Origin: an uncultured Lachnospiraceae bacterium
GTDB lineage: Bacteria; Bacillota; Clostridia; Lachnospirales; Lachnospiraceae
Direction: 5' to 3'
Length of the DNA stretch: 5,808 nucleotides
NCBI GenBank assembly: GCA_905236545.1
Contig: CAJOQO010000345.1
Coordinates: forward strand, 1-5,808
Shown: positions 5,802-5,808 of the stretch, one piece after another
Position numbering within the stretch: position 1 is the first letter of the stretch
Layout of the letters: every line of letters starts with the position of its first letter
Translations under genes and position numbers: made by a program
Notes under the pieces: model-generated
Database searches by the model: none
What the model was told of the DNA's origin: nothing
What the model saw: the letters and a program-made list of their open reading frames with translations, nothing else

Positions 5802-5808
5802 CACCCTC

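Overview
The window reads as a chromosomal segment of a moderately G+C-rich member of the Bacillota, most likely class Clostridia and quite possibly a Lachnospiraceae-like gut bacterium. The reasons are the protein families (an acyltransferase-3 protein carrying a DUF6273-type domain, a MATE/ATPase protein, an ECF sigma factor beside a zf-HC2 membrane protein, a predicted HD-superfamily hydrolase) and the strong purine-rich Shine-Dalgarno sequences. The assignment rests on family recognition by eye, not on a search.

Layout, left to right. Positions 1-209 hold no gene I can name; they contain a 28-bp tandem repeat (3.7 copies, 85-187). A membrane-anchored alpha/beta hydrolase follows on + (210-995). 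It meets head-on a long - strand gene (990-2912) for an integral-membrane acyltransferase fused to a C-terminal DUF6273-like domain; both genes end in one palindromic hexamer, TCATGA. A 335-bp intergenic region (2913-3247) carries divergent sigma-A-type promoters, one for the acyltransferase and one for a + strand HD-domain hydrolase (3248-3823). Downstream on the same strand lies the wreck of a MATE-type transporter with a C-terminal HATPase domain (3883-4411): the first ~98 codons are joined, out of frame, to the last ~77, so the middle of the gene is gone. Its tail runs up to the end of a - strand operon, made of an ECF sigma factor (5153-5638) and a six-helix zf-HC2 anti-sigma factor (4419-5156) with overlapping stop and start codons. 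An ECF-type promoter (5677-5702) precedes the sigma gene, and a 70-nt near-perfect hairpin (5732-5801) lies just beyond it.

How the parts work together. The sigma/anti-sigma pair is a self-contained cell-envelope signalling module, probably autoregulated: the promoter upstream (TGTAAC, 16 bp, CGTC) matches the pattern ECF sigma factors recognise. The hydrolase and the acyltransferase both act at or across the membrane and end in each other, but nothing in the sequence proves a shared pathway. The HD protein and the MATE remnant were probably cotranscribed.

The items most worth following are the acyltransferase-DUF6273 fusion, the collapsed MATE/ATPase gene, the long hairpin whose mismatches are mostly G-U in one orientation only, and the short tandem array that leaves all three + frames open. 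I do not see a clear new defence or mobile system here.
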